64,000 nucleotides of DNA from DAOTTY01 sp039822165 (GCA_039822165.1 JBCBMS010000021.1:38519-102518); one strand, 5' to 3'; shown: positions 25,378 to 34,987, counted from the stretch's first letter. Made by a program: numbers and translations. Notes: generated by a model from the sequence alone, not told the origin.

Positions 25378-26601
25378 ATGTCCACACTACTTGAAGGGCT
25401 GCGAATCGCCCTCACATCCATCGTTGCAAACCGTACCCGTGCCGCCCTCACCACACTCGGTATCATCATTGGCGTGGCAGCAGTCATCAGCCTGGTGAGC
25501 CTAGGGCGCGGCGTAGAAAAATTCGTGAAAGATCAGTTCAACTCACTCGGCGCAAACATGCTCATCGTCGTGTCTCAGGAGCCAGAATCCGACACGCGCA
25601 CCCGCATCGAACCGCTGACAACATCCGACGTAGAAAACCTGACCGGTGCAGAGAGCATCGAGCAGATTGCGGCGCAGTACAACATCAGCGGCGTCATCAG
25701 TGACGACGGCGAACACATGCGCACCACTGTACGCGGGGTAAGCGCGAACTACATGGAGGTTCGCAACTGGGAGCCAACTATTGGAGAGTTCATCTCTCCG
25801 CAGGACGTGGCCACAACACAGCGCGTCGTCTTGCTCGGCCCGGATGTGGTAGAAGAACTGTACGATGACACCACTTTTGACCCTACCGGGCGCGTGGTGC
25901 GCATCAACGACCTGACGTTTACGGTGATTGGCGTGATGGAAAAACGCGACGACCCGTTCAACAACGACAACGGTGCGCTGTTGATTCCGATCAGCACCGG
26001 GCAAACGCGCATGGCCACTGCCCGCACACGTGGCGGCTATGAAGTCCATCAACTGTATGTACAGGCCATCTCTGAGGAGGCAACTTACGCCGCAGAAGAA
26101 GAAATGGAAGCCTATTTCATCGCCGCACACGACATCGAAACCGAGGACGAGCGCGACTTTGACATCACCAACATGGGCGAACAGCTTGAAATCGCGGGAA
26201 CCATCACTGCCCTGCTGACCGTATTTCTCGGCATTATCGCGGGGGTCTCGCTGCTGGTAGGCGGCATCGGCATTATGAACATCATGCTCGTCACCGTTAC
26301 AGAGCGTACCAAAGAAATCGGGCTGCGCAAGGCACTCGGTGCCAGGCCGCGTGATATTCTGATTCAGTTCCTGTTCGAAAGCGTAATTCTGTCGCTCGTC
26401 GGCGGGGCCATCGGCATTCTCATCGGGTGGGGCGTAGCCATACTGGGCACACAGCAGGTGGCCGCACTCACGCTCACGGTCGATCTGGATGCGATACTGC
26501 TGGCCACCATCGTCAGCACTGGCATTGGCCTGATCTTCGGGCTGTTCCCGGCGAACCGCGCCGCCCGCATGAATCCAATAGACGCGCTGAACTTTGAGTA
26601 G
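25378..26601 (+). CDS. MacB/FtsX-type ABC permease, first of a tandem pair
   Basis: A 407-residue permease with one N-terminal membrane helix (residues about 20-42, after ALTTLGIIIGVAAVI), a large periplasm-side MacB_PCD domain, and three C-terminal helices around LLVGGIGIMNIMLVTVTERT, the FtsX signature. Such proteins work with a LolD/MacB-type ATPase to move lipids, peptides or signals mechanically. No ATPase gene is adjacent. The next gene is a paralogue, nine bases on, so the two probably form a heterodimer. Confidence 0.88.
   Translation: MSTLLEGLRIALTSIVANRTRAALTTLGIIIGVAAVISLVSLGRGVEKFVKDQFNSLGANMLIVVSQEPESDTRTRIEPLTTSDVENLTGAESIEQIAAQYNISGVISDDGEHMRTTVRGVSANYMEVRNWEPTIGEFISPQDVATTQRVVLLGPDVVEELYDDTTFDPTGRVVRINDLTFTVIGVMEKRDDPFNNDNGALLIPISTGQTRMATARTRGGYEVHQLYVQAISEEATYAAEEEMEAYFIAAHDIETEDERDFDITNMGEQLEIAGTITALLTVFLGIIAGVSLLVGGIGIMNIMLVTVTERTKEIGLRKALGARPRDILIQFLFESVILSLVGGAIGILIGWGVAILGTQQVAALTLTVDLDAILLATIVSTGIGLIFGLFPANRAARMNPIDALNFE
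26260..26310 (+). repeat. 51-base identical block shared by the tandem permeases (copy A)
   Basis: The bases encoding GGIGIMNIMLVTVTERT are identical at 26260-26310 and 27526-27576, even at third positions, while the genes diverge on both sides. Confidence 0.85.
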
Positions 26602-26610
26602 GAGCTGGCG

Positions 26611-27867
26611 ATGTTAGTCAAAATCACAGAAAACGTGCATATGGCCTTCGAGGCGCTGTTTAGCAACAAAATGCGCTCCATGCTGACCATGCTGGGCATT
26701 ACCATCGGTGTATCATCGGTGATCCTGTTGATGTCTGTGGGCCAGGCTGTAGAGAAGTTTATACTGGGCGAGTTTTCCAGCTTTGGCTCGAACCTGATCA
26801 TTGTGTTCGGCAAAGCCAGCAACGATGTCGCTGACCAGTTTACAGTCGATGAAGCCGATATGTTCACGCCACTCACGGAAGAAGACTACGCCAATATGCG
26901 CAACCCGTTCAACGTGCCGGATGCGCAGGTGGTGGCCGCAGCCGTGGCCGTTACCGCCCCGATTGAGGTGGACGACGAGGAATACACCCCGCAGATTGCG
27001 GGCATTACCGAAAGCTACATAGAGGCATACAATTTCACCATCGGTCTTGGTCAGCAGATCACCGACGAGCATAACGAGAGTGCTGCACGTGTGGCCGTCA
27101 TCGGCCAGGACGTGGTGCGCGATGCGTTTGACGGGGCTTATCCGCTGGGCGAAACCATCCGCATAGACGGCGTTAACTTCGAGGTCATCGGCGTGTGGGA
27201 CGAAATTCAGAGTTCGCTGGATCCAGAAATCAACAACATCGTCATCCTGCCGATGGAAACGGTACAGCGCCGCCTCATCCGGGAGCGCACCATAGACGGC
27301 GGCTACCCTATCACGGCGATTTACGTGAAGGCCACCGGCGAGGGCACTGTGAATGATGTAGTAGAGCAGGTTCGGGCCACCATGCGGGATAGCCATGACC
27401 TGGCCACCGACGAGAAGGATGACTTCGTGGTGTTCTCGCAGAACCAACTGCTGGATACCCTCGGTACCATCACGTCCCTGCTGACGGTGTTCCTCGCCGT
27501 GATTGCCGGTATCTCGCTGCTGGTGGGCGGCATCGGCATTATGAACATCATGCTCGTCACCGTTACAGAGCGTACCCGCGAGATTGGCATTCGCAAGGCG
27601 ATTGGCGCACACAAAGCAGACATCCTGACACAGTTTCTGATCGAGTCGGTCACAATGTCGATTGTGGGCGGGGCCATCGGCACGGTGATCGCCATTTCGC
27701 TGTCAATTCTTGCGTCAGAACTCGTACCGAACCTGGATGTGCAGGTTCGGGCCAGCAGCATTGTGATTGCCGTGGTCATCAGTGCGGCCATTGGTACGTT
27801 TTTCGGGGCATACCCGGCCAGCAGGGCCGCTTCTCTACACCCGATAGACGCCCTGCGCTACGAATAA
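26611..27867 (+). CDS. MacB/FtsX-type ABC permease, second of a tandem pair
   Basis: A 418-residue paralogue of the preceding gene with the same plan: an N-terminal helix near MLTMLGITIGVSSVILLMSVG, a MacB_PCD domain of about 230 residues, and three C-terminal membrane helices with the FtsX signature. It starts at the ATG at 26611 with GGAG upstream. It ends before a promoter that starts the next operon. Confidence 0.88.
   Translation: MLVKITENVHMAFEALFSNKMRSMLTMLGITIGVSSVILLMSVGQAVEKFILGEFSSFGSNLIIVFGKASNDVADQFTVDEADMFTPLTEEDYANMRNPFNVPDAQVVAAAVAVTAPIEVDDEEYTPQIAGITESYIEAYNFTIGLGQQITDEHNESAARVAVIGQDVVRDAFDGAYPLGETIRIDGVNFEVIGVWDEIQSSLDPEINNIVILPMETVQRRLIRERTIDGGYPITAIYVKATGEGTVNDVVEQVRATMRDSHDLATDEKDDFVVFSQNQLLDTLGTITSLLTVFLAVIAGISLLVGGIGIMNIMLVTVTERTREIGIRKAIGAHKADILTQFLIESVTMSIVGGAIGTVIAISLSILASELVPNLDVQVRASSIVIAVVISAAIGTFFGAYPASRAASLHPIDALRYE
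27526..27576 (+). repeat. 51-base identical block shared by the tandem permeases (copy B)
   Basis: Second copy of the block described at 26260-26310. Confidence 0.85.
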
Positions 27868-27924
27868 TGCACGTCGGGGTGTGGCCCGTGCGCACCCCGC
27901 ATACGAAGGTTTCAATTCCGTGAC

Positions 27925-27953
27925 TTGTGCCCACAGCGCATTCTGCCTACTAT
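27925..27953 (+). promoter_or_regulatory. Promoter of the DUF4129-MoxR-DUF58 operon
   Basis: TTGTGC (27925-27930) and TACTAT (27948-27953) with a 17-base spacer, 38 bases before the first start codon at 27991. Confidence 0.55.
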
Positions 27954-27990
27954 CTTAAGTGTTGATAGACACAGTAAAGGTGCCCTCATC

Positions 27991-29037
27991 ATGGATGCAG
28001 CGCTGTCTGCCACAGATCCGCAGGCAAAGGAAAAACGCAAACCCCGCTCTGCCACGCTCATCGGCGGGAACATGACCGTTCTGGATGTGATTGATCGGGC
28101 TTTTCGCATCTACCGCAAGAACTTTATCCCCTTCGTTACCATAACGGCGCTGGTGGTACTGCCGCTGGCCATCATCAACATCCCCCTGACTATCGCGCAA
28201 ATCCGCGACCCCAACTCCGGGACGACCTCCGGGCTGGCGCTGCTGGGCGGGTCTGTCGGGCTGGCCACATCACTGGTGCAGATCATTGTTCTGCAACCGA
28301 TCATCGCCTACATGGCGTCGGAAATGCACTTCGGCACGAAGATCACGCTCCGCGAGGCATTCTCCGGCATCCGGCACCGCATGGGTACCGTTGGTGTAGC
28401 ATATCTATTGTTTGGTTTGCTGGTGGGCGCAGTCGGCTTTGTAACGGTGATTGCAGGCGCGTTCACGGTGGGCATTCTGGCCATACCGGGGGTTGTGTTT
28501 CTGGTTTACTACGCCACCTCGGTGAACCTGTTCCTGCTGCCGATGGCCACACTGGAAGACGTTGAAGCAGGTGAAGCCCTGGGCCGCGCCTACAAACTGG
28601 GGAAGCAGCGCTTCTGGCGAGGGCTGGGTCTCAGCCTGCTCATTACGCTCATTACTGTAACGCAAACCATCACCCTGATTGCGCTGTCACAGTTGAGCCT
28701 GCTCCCGCTGGAAAGCTCCGGGCTGACGGAAGTTGGCGTGGTGGTCAGCGTCGTGTCAGAGAACCTGGTGGCCATTTTCACCACGCCCATTTCGATTATC
28801 GCGCTGGTCGTGTTCTACTACGACACACGTATTCGGCTGGAGGGCATGGACGTGTCTTTTTACCTCTCTCGCTACGACGACCCGCGCCCGCACATGGTGC
28901 CCTCGCCAAAACCGTCCATCGCGTTCCTCACCGGGCGAGACTGGGCCAATATGCTGATTCTACTCGTCGCGCTGGCTGCAATCATCGGTGGCGCATTCGC
29001 CATTGGCTACGGCGTCGCTACAGTGCTGGGCCTGTAA
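27991..29037 (+). CDS. Multi-pass membrane protein, first gene of the MoxR operon
   Basis: About 348 residues with a soluble basic N-terminus and then some seven hydrophobic segments. The stretch VLDVIDRAFRIYRKNFIPFV at about 35-54 is typical of the membrane-domain family associated with glycerophosphodiester phosphodiesterases. No catalytic domain is present. I start at the ATG at 27991, since the longer frame covers the promoter. Its stop codon directly abuts the next ATG. It probably assembles with the DUF4129 and DUF4350 proteins; its function is unknown. Confidence 0.65.
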   Translation: MDAALSATDPQAKEKRKPRSATLIGGNMTVLDVIDRAFRIYRKNFIPFVTITALVVLPLAIINIPLTIAQIRDPNSGTTSGLALLGGSVGLATSLVQIIVLQPIIAYMASEMHFGTKITLREAFSGIRHRMGTVGVAYLLFGLLVGAVGFVTVIAGAFTVGILAIPGVVFLVYYATSVNLFLLPMATLEDVEAGEALGRAYKLGKQRFWRGLGLSLLITLITVTQTITLIALSQLSLLPLESSGLTEVGVVVSVVSENLVAIFTTPISIIALVVFYYDTRIRLEGMDVSFYLSRYDDPRPHMVPSPKPSIAFLTGRDWANMLILLVALAAIIGGAFAIGYGVATVLGL

Positions 29038-29931
29038 ATGCATCACCTCCGGTTACATAGCGTGGTGCTGGCCGTCGTTCTCATGGCGCTCAGCACAGCA
29101 ACCGCACTCGCACAGGACACCGCCGCAACGACCGAGGCCGATTTCTGGCAGCAGATGGCCGTCTCGCAGGCACAGCTAGAAAGCGCGGTACTGGCCGATC
29201 AAAACCAGCGGGCTGCCATTCTGGAAACCGTCCGCAATCAGTGGACGGACGCGACCACAGTGCAACTGGAAACCGGCGAAGTCATCCCCGTCAACACGGC
29301 GTGGTTAAGGCTCCCCCCGAACACGGACGGGGCCACCATCCAGGAAACCGTCCGCCGCATAGAAGTGCTGCGCAGCTATGACGGCCAGCCGGGTATTGCC
29401 ATTGCATCGGCACCATCGCCACCCCCACAGCAGGAACCGCCACGCCGCGAACTGCGCCTGCCCCCGTGGCTGGATGACATGTTTCGAATTACGCTGGTGA
29501 TAATGGGAATTATCCTGGTGGCGGCGGTGCTGTTTTTCATTGCCAGCGGCCTGCGCCTGACCACTGCCCTCGCCGGGAATAAAACCAACCCCGAAGTTGA
29601 CGAAGACCCGCAAACGTCAGACGATGCCCGCAACCGCGCAAAGTCATCGGAAAAATCACAGGACTACCGCACAGCGGTACGCTACCTGTACCTGGCGGCG
29701 CTGCTGCGCCTGGACGAAGCCGGACTCATTCGCTATGACCCGACGCTCACCAACCAGGAGCACCTGTCGCAGATTGACGATCACCCGAACCTGAAGGACA
29801 TCCTGACACCTATCATCAACTTCTTTGACCGCACATGGTACGGCTTTGCGACCATCAGCGATGAAGACTACCAGGACTTCCGCAACCTTGTTGACCGCCT
29901 GAATAGCATGGCAGCGAAGCGCACCTCATGA
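29038..29931 (+). CDS. DUF4129-domain membrane protein
   Basis: A 297-residue protein with a signal peptide or anchor (LHSVVLAVVLMALSTATALAQ), a soluble external region, one membrane helix at about 145-170 (ITLVIMGIILVAAVLFFIA), and a cytoplasmic C-terminal DUF4129 domain starting RTAVRYLYLAALLRLDEAG and ending near FRNLVDRLNSM. DUF4129 often accompanies MoxR, DUF58 and transglutaminase genes. It overlaps the next gene by four bases. Confidence 0.82.
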   Translation: MHHLRLHSVVLAVVLMALSTATALAQDTAATTEADFWQQMAVSQAQLESAVLADQNQRAAILETVRNQWTDATTVQLETGEVIPVNTAWLRLPPNTDGATIQETVRRIEVLRSYDGQPGIAIASAPSPPPQQEPPRRELRLPPWLDDMFRITLVIMGIILVAAVLFFIASGLRLTTALAGNKTNPEVDEDPQTSDDARNRAKSSEKSQDYRTAVRYLYLAALLRLDEAGLIRYDPTLTNQEHLSQIDDHPNLKDILTPIINFFDRTWYGFATISDEDYQDFRNLVDRLNSMAAKRTS

Positions 29932-31166
29932 GCGATTACACCCCACCACAGGATCAGGACAATACCACACCACAGGAACCACAATCGTCAGAGGCGGCAC
30001 CGGGCAACCAGTGGTTCGCCTTCGCCAGCAATGAACTCGTTGTGCTGATGGGCGCAGTGGCCGGGCTGGTGCTGATTACCGTGCTGGCTATCATTTTTCT
30101 GCCGGAGGCATCCGAGCAGCCCCTGAGCGTCAACAACGACTCCCCCGGTGGGGTGAGCCGGGTGCGGGCCTGGCTGGAAAGCGAAGGCTACAACGTCAGC
30201 CGTGCGATTGGCGACCCGATCAACCCGACGAATTTTGATGTTCTGTACATTCTGTCACCGGCAGGGCAGCACTCCCCGGAGGAAGTGGAGCGGATTACCG
30301 GGTGGGTGCGCGAGGGCGGGACGCTCATCATCGCCAGCGATATTGAAACCGTGAACCCACTGCTGGAAGCGTTCGACCTGAGCATTGACGCGAACTATGT
30401 TGTGCAGGATCGCGTGGCACTCTCTGCACCGACGCTAACCCGGCCCGCCGTGGTGGATGTGCCGCTGCGCTTCCCCGCGCCCATCACCGCAGAGCGCGAC
30501 GACACCGTGCCACACTTCATCGCAGAGGACACGCCCGTGCTGGTTTCCTTCCGGGAAGAAGAAGGCAACGTGTTCGTGATGGGGTCAGCCTTTCCCTTCA
30601 CCAACAGCGGCTTCCGCGCAGATGGCTCCCGGCGGCTGATTGCCAACTTTATGGGCGGCACCATCCCCGGAGAAACGCGCGTTGGCTTTGATGAGGGGCA
30701 GATTGGCGACGGCAGCCAGCTACCGCCCAGCATTCTGGCATGGCTGCTCAGTTCGAACGCGGGGCGCGGCACGGTGCTGTTCGGTGTGATGATGCTGGCG
30801 TATTTCATTTCACAGGGGCGGCGCTTCGGCAGGCCGGTACCCCTCGAAGAAGACCGTCTGCGCCGCGAACCCGTGGAGTACATCGTTGCGCTGGCCAGCC
30901 TGTTCCGTCGCAGCGGACGCCGCCCGGAAACGCTCCAGCACTATAAAAAACACCTGCGCCGCCGCCTTGCCGAACGCTACGCCCTGGATCCATCCATGAG
31001 CGATAGTCGGTTTGCCCATGCAGCGGCTGCCCGCAACAAAAGCATCAACGAGGACGAACTGCGCAGCCTGTTTACAAAGCTGGATAAGGAAAACGCCTCC
31101 GAAGCCGAGATGCTGGCCACCGCCGCTGAAGTTAACGAGTGGCTGAACCGCTTCGGTGCGCGGTAA
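29928..31166 (+). CDS. DUF4350-domain membrane protein
   Basis: A 412-residue protein with an N-terminal membrane helix at about 35-57, a DUF4350 domain (SRVRAWLESEGYNVSRAI, then GWVREGGTLIIASDIE) resembling a ThuA/glutamine-amidotransferase-like fold, and a second helix near 280-300. The C-terminal part is cytoplasmic and helical. It is the standard partner of DUF4129 and MoxR. No enzymatic residues can be assigned. Confidence 0.8.
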   Translation: MSDYTPPQDQDNTTPQEPQSSEAAPGNQWFAFASNELVVLMGAVAGLVLITVLAIIFLPEASEQPLSVNNDSPGGVSRVRAWLESEGYNVSRAIGDPINPTNFDVLYILSPAGQHSPEEVERITGWVREGGTLIIASDIETVNPLLEAFDLSIDANYVVQDRVALSAPTLTRPAVVDVPLRFPAPITAERDDTVPHFIAEDTPVLVSFREEEGNVFVMGSAFPFTNSGFRADGSRRLIANFMGGTIPGETRVGFDEGQIGDGSQLPPSILAWLLSSNAGRGTVLFGVMMLAYFISQGRRFGRPVPLEEDRLRREPVEYIVALASLFRRSGRRPETLQHYKKHLRRRLAERYALDPSMSDSRFAHAAAARNKSINEDELRSLFTKLDKENASEAEMLATAAEVNEWLNRFGAR

Positions 31167-31201
31167 AATTTCGATACTGATTTTCACACGAAAGCGAACC
31201 C

Positions 31202-32158
31202 ATGACCGTACAGAACATTCAGGCACTGCTGGAGCGCATGCGCGAACAGGCCGGGCGCGTACTCGTCGGGCAGAACGATACCGTTGAACTGCTGCTGGTG
31301 GCGCTCATTACACAGGGGCATGTGCTGCTGGAAGGCCCGCCCGGCACCGCCAAGACGCTGATCGCGAAAACGCTGGCCCGCCTCGTCAATGCAGAGTTCG
31401 GGCGTATTCAGTTCACGCCAGACCTCATGCCCTCGGATGTCGTCGGCACCAGCGTATACGACATGCAATCCAGCCAGTTCAACCTGAAGAACGGCCCCAT
31501 CTTCACACAGATCCTCCTTGCAGATGAAATCAACCGCGCCCCGGCCAAAACGCAGGCTGCGCTGCTGGAAGCGATGGAAGAACGACAGGTCACCATTGAG
31601 GGCAGCACGCAAAAGCTCCCGGAGCCGTTCATGGTCATCGCCACACAGAACCCGATTGAAATGGACGGCACCTATCCACTGCCAGAAGCACAGCTAGACC
31701 GCTTCCTGTTCAAGATCATCATCCCGTACCTGCCGCTGAAAGCTGAAGCCGAAGTACTGCGCCGCTACCACAGCGGGTTCCGCGCCAATGACCTGGATGC
31801 CGTCGGACTCAAGCCGGTGCTGTACACAGAACACCTGCCGCAGATTCGCAATATCATCAACAACATCCGCGTGGAAGACGGTGTGCTGAACTACATCGCC
31901 GCCATTACCCACGCCACACGCAACGGCGCAGAACTCGCGCACGGTGCATCCACCCGTGCGGGTGTGAGCCTGCTGCTGGCCAGCAAAACACTGGCCGCCC
32001 TGCGTGGCCGCGATTACGTCTCGCCCGATGACATCAAAACGCTGGTGCCGCCCACCCTGCGCCATCGCGTTTACCTGCGCCCGGAGGCCGAAATCGAAGG
32101 GCTGGACACAGACGCCGTGTTCCGCCGCATGCTCTCAAAGCTCGAAGTGCCACGTTAA
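31202..32158 (+). CDS. MoxR-family AAA+ ATPase
   Basis: A 318-residue chaperone-type ATPase. Walker A is EGPPGTAKT (residues about 46-54), Walker B is ILLADEINRAP (about 108-118), and sensor 1 lies in VIATQNPIEMDGTYPLPEAQ. MoxR proteins act with DUF58 and VWA partners to mature or activate protein complexes. The gene lies three bases ahead of the DUF58 gene. Confidence 0.93.
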   Translation: MTVQNIQALLERMREQAGRVLVGQNDTVELLLVALITQGHVLLEGPPGTAKTLIAKTLARLVNAEFGRIQFTPDLMPSDVVGTSVYDMQSSQFNLKNGPIFTQILLADEINRAPAKTQAALLEAMEERQVTIEGSTQKLPEPFMVIATQNPIEMDGTYPLPEAQLDRFLFKIIIPYLPLKAEAEVLRRYHSGFRANDLDAVGLKPVLYTEHLPQIRNIINNIRVEDGVLNYIAAITHATRNGAELAHGASTRAGVSLLLASKTLAALRGRDYVSPDDIKTLVPPTLRHRVYLRPEAEIEGLDTDAVFRRMLSKLEVPR

Positions 32159-32161
32159 GCC

Positions 32162-33505
32162 ATGCTCACCACACGTTTTCTCGGATTTGCGCTGTTTGTT
32201 CCGGCCCTGCTGATTCTCTCGGCGCTGCTGCCTGCCCTGGCCCCGGCGGCGGTGCTGTTATTCGTCGGCCTCATTGTGATTCTGCTCGTGGATCGTGCGG
32301 CTGCCGGACAACCCGACCAGTTCATCATTGAGCGCACCCACGACAGCAAACTATCCCTGGGTGCTGCCAACCTGATTACGATCAGCGTCGAATCCCGCGC
32401 ACAACGGGCCATCACCATCACCGTTCGTGACGAGGTACCGCTGCTGTTCGTCGGCGCTGAGACGGACAACACAACGCACACGCGGCTAATCCTGCCGCGC
32501 ACCCCCACAGACATCACCTACTATGTGCGCCCGGTGCGGCGCGGCGACTTCGAGTTCGGAGACATCAACCTGCGCTATGCCAGTCCGGCGGGGTTGTATC
32601 TGCGGCAGGCGACCATTCCCGCACAGCGCCCGGTGAAGGTCTACCCGAACCTGTACGAAATGCGCAAATATGACCTGCTGGTGAGGCGCGATCAACTGGC
32701 CGAAATGGGCCTGCGTAACGTCCGCATGCGCGGTGAAGGCAGTTCATTCGAGTCCCTGCGCGAGTACAGCCAGGGTGACCCCTACCGCAGCATCAACTGG
32801 AAGGCCACGGCTCGTCGTGGCAAACCCATCTCCACAGATTACGAACCGGAGCGTTCGCAGCGTGTGATGGTGCTGCTGGACGTGGGCCGTATGATGCGCA
32901 GCCCCATCCGCGTGGATGACCCCGACGGCGTAAGCTGGAACATGGCCAAGATCGACTTTGTGCTGAACAGTGTGCTGCTGTTCAGCTATGTCGCGTCTAT
33001 CAAAGGCGACCAGGTGGGCATGCTGGTATTCGCGGATCAGGTGGTGCAGTACATCGCCCCCGGTGCCGGACGCAACCAGTTCCACAAGCTGCTGGAAACG
33101 ATGTACGCGCTGCAATCCGAGCCGGTAGAGGCTGACTATGGCCGTGCGCTGGCGTTCCTGCGCACACAGAGCAAAAAACGGTCACTCGTGGTACTGTTCA
33201 CTGACCTGAGCGGTCTGCGTGCCTCTGAAGCGCTCACCACACATGTCCCGCGCCTCATGCCGCGACATCTGCCGGTTGTCGTCACCATCCGTGACCCCGC
33301 GCTGGACGAAGAAGCCAATCAACCGCTGGAAACGTCTGAGGCGGTGTATCGCAAAGCCGTCGCAGAGCAGTTGATTGATGACCGCCGTATTCTACTGGAC
33401 ACGCTAAAGCGGCGCGGTGTGCTGACGCTGGACGTGGCCGCCGAACACCTTACCATGTCTGTCGTGAACCAGTATTTGCGGCTCAAAGCCCGCCAGTATA
33501 TTTAA
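32162..33505 (+). CDS. DUF58-family protein (MoxR partner)
   Basis: A 447-residue protein with two N-terminal membrane helices (about residues 5-42), a beta-rich region, and the DUF58 core GEGSSFESLREYSQGDPYRSI at about 195-215 followed by NWKATAR. The C-terminal half has a VWA-like fold with RVMVLLDVGRMM in place of DxSxS. It is expected to be a substrate or adaptor of the upstream ATPase. Confidence 0.9.
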   Translation: MLTTRFLGFALFVPALLILSALLPALAPAAVLLFVGLIVILLVDRAAAGQPDQFIIERTHDSKLSLGAANLITISVESRAQRAITITVRDEVPLLFVGAETDNTTHTRLILPRTPTDITYYVRPVRRGDFEFGDINLRYASPAGLYLRQATIPAQRPVKVYPNLYEMRKYDLLVRRDQLAEMGLRNVRMRGEGSSFESLREYSQGDPYRSINWKATARRGKPISTDYEPERSQRVMVLLDVGRMMRSPIRVDDPDGVSWNMAKIDFVLNSVLLFSYVASIKGDQVGMLVFADQVVQYIAPGAGRNQFHKLLETMYALQSEPVEADYGRALAFLRTQSKKRSLVVLFTDLSGLRASEALTTHVPRLMPRHLPVVVTIRDPALDEEANQPLETSEAVYRKAVAEQLIDDRRILLDTLKRRGVLTLDVAAEHLTMSVVNQYLRLKARQYI

Positions 33506-33525
33506 CCACCGAGGAGAGAAACCCC

Positions 33526-34236
33526 ATGTTCCCACTGCGCGACATCAACCCGACCCGCCGCTTCCCGATTTTTACGTACACGCTCATTGCCGCGAATGTG
33601 CTGGTTTTCCTGTGGCAGCTTACCATGTCACAGCAGGAGCTATTCGCCATGTGGCAGAGCCTCACCGTTGTGCCGCGCAATATCTCTGCCGCGCCGCTTG
33701 CACTGGAATCCATCCTGGACACGTTCCGCAGCATGTTTTTCCACGGTGGGTGGGCGCACCTCGGCGGTAACATGCTCTATCTGTTCCTGTTTGGCGATAA
33801 CGTCGAGGATTATCTGGGCAAGGTGATGTTCCTCGTCGTGTACTTTGCCAGCGGGGTGGCCGCTGTTGCCGCGCAGGTCATCACAGACCCGAACTCTACG
33901 ATTCCGCTGGTGGGTGCCTCTGGCGCGATTGCCGGTGTGCTGGGCAGCTATCTGGTGCTGTACCCGAATGTGCGTGTTCAGGGGATCATCTTTCTGGGCG
34001 GGTTCGGCATTATCCGTGAGTTACCGGCATGGTTGGTGCTTGGCTTCTGGTTCGTGATCCAGTTGTTCAACGGCATTGCGGGCCTTGGCGTGCAGACAGG
34101 TGGCGGCGTGGCCTTCTTCGCTCATGTTGGCGGATTCGTTCTCGGTGCCGCGCTGACCTATGTGCTGATGATGTTCATCCCGCACCCGGACGCACCGGAA
34201 CGTGTGGAGATGGTCTATCGCAAGCGGGGGTATTAA
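33526..34236 (+). CDS. Rhomboid-family intramembrane serine protease
   Basis: A 236-residue, six-helix membrane protease. The catalytic Ser is in GASGAIAGVLGSY (about residue 127) and the His in FFAHVGGFVLGA (about 202). The L1-loop and helix-2 pattern FFHGGWAHLGGNMLYLFLFGD is present. It follows the DUF58 gene by 20 bases on the same strand, so it is probably co-transcribed with the MoxR operon. Its last four bases overlap the end of the opposite-strand HD gene. Confidence 0.92.
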   Translation: MFPLRDINPTRRFPIFTYTLIAANVLVFLWQLTMSQQELFAMWQSLTVVPRNISAAPLALESILDTFRSMFFHGGWAHLGGNMLYLFLFGDNVEDYLGKVMFLVVYFASGVAAVAAQVITDPNSTIPLVGASGAIAGVLGSYLVLYPNVRVQGIIFLGGFGIIRELPAWLVLGFWFVIQLFNGIAGLGVQTGGGVAFFAHVGGFVLGAALTYVLMMFIPHPDAPERVEMVYRKRGY

Positions 34237-34670
34237 TCTCCGCGTTTTTCCGCGGCCTGTAGTGTGAACCACGTCCTGCGATAGCGTTCCATACGTTCGC
34301 GGTCTTTCTCAGTGACTTCCGGCAGGCGGCGAACATCCATGTTGTGTTCGAGATCGGCGATTTTCACGCGGCGGGCCAGCGGGTGCGGTTTGATGCGCTC
34401 TATAAATTCGTCGTAGGTTTCGTCGCTGCGCCGCGTGACGAGTTCCAGTGCTTGCAGCACGTTTTCGGGATAGCCAGCGGCGCGCAGGTCGTCCAGTGCA
34501 ACGTCCGTGTCCTCGATGACATCGTGCAGCACGGCCACCATCTGCTCGGCTTCTGTGTGAAAGCGCGTCATCAGCGCCAGCGGGTGCAGGATATACGGTG
34601 AGCCGTCTTTCTGTTTCACGCCCCGGTGGGCTTCCAGCGCAAGGAAAATCGCATCTTCTATGGTTGGCAT
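34233..34670 (-). CDS. Small HD-domain hydrolase (MESH1/RelA-SpoT hydrolase type)
   Basis: A 145-residue HD protein with the order of metal ligands seen in ppGpp hydrolases: His in EAHRGVKQKDGSPYILHPL, HD in VAVLHDVIEDTDV, and a later Asp in VKIADLEHNM. It lacks synthetase, TGS and ACT domains, as in small alarmone hydrolases. It may degrade (p)ppGpp or a related nucleotide; the substrate is inferred from family resemblance. Confidence 0.8.
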   Translation of the reverse strand: MPTIEDAIFLALEAHRGVKQKDGSPYILHPLALMTRFHTEAEQMVAVLHDVIEDTDVALDDLRAAGYPENVLQALELVTRRSDETYDEFIERIKPHPLARRVKIADLEHNMDVRRLPEVTEKDRERMERYRRTWFTLQAAEKRGD

Positions 34671-34690
34671 CTATGAATGTCGCCCTTTTC

Positions 34691-34720
34691 TTGCAACAGA
34701 TTAAAGTTATCGCATACAAT
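34691..34720 (+). promoter_or_regulatory. Promoter of the 78-residue protein gene
   Basis: TTGCAA (34691-34696) and TACAAT (34715-34720) with an 18-base spacer, followed by CAGGAGA and the ATG at 34751. Confidence 0.6.
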
Positions 34721-34750
34721 CATCAAAATAATTTTACAGGAGACCCTGCC

Positions 34751-34987
34751 ATGACACCCGACGAAAAATACATCGAACTCCGTGATGATGGTGCGACTCC
34801 ATATGACATGTACCTGCACCTGCGCGACGATGGCTACAACTTCTACGGCTGCACCTACCATATCTTCAGCCTGTATGGCATCGCCCTCTCCGAAATGGAC
34901 GAGGTGCAGGCCGACCCCGACCTCCCCGACGAAATGTACATAGCCGAACTCGCCCGACAGTATGAGGACGCGCTGCGCTATCTGTAG
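34751..34987 (+). CDS. Small acidic protein, 78 residues, unknown function
   Basis: Begins MTPDEKYIELRDDGATPYDM and is rich in Asp, Glu and Tyr, with a weak internal repeat (ELRDDGATPYDMY and HLRDDGYNFYGCTY). It has no membrane segment. Its own promoter and a good Shine-Dalgarno sequence support it as a real gene. I recognise no family. Confidence 0.65.
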   Translation: MTPDEKYIELRDDGATPYDMYLHLRDDGYNFYGCTYHIFSLYGIALSEMDEVQADPDLPDEMYIAELARQYEDALRYL

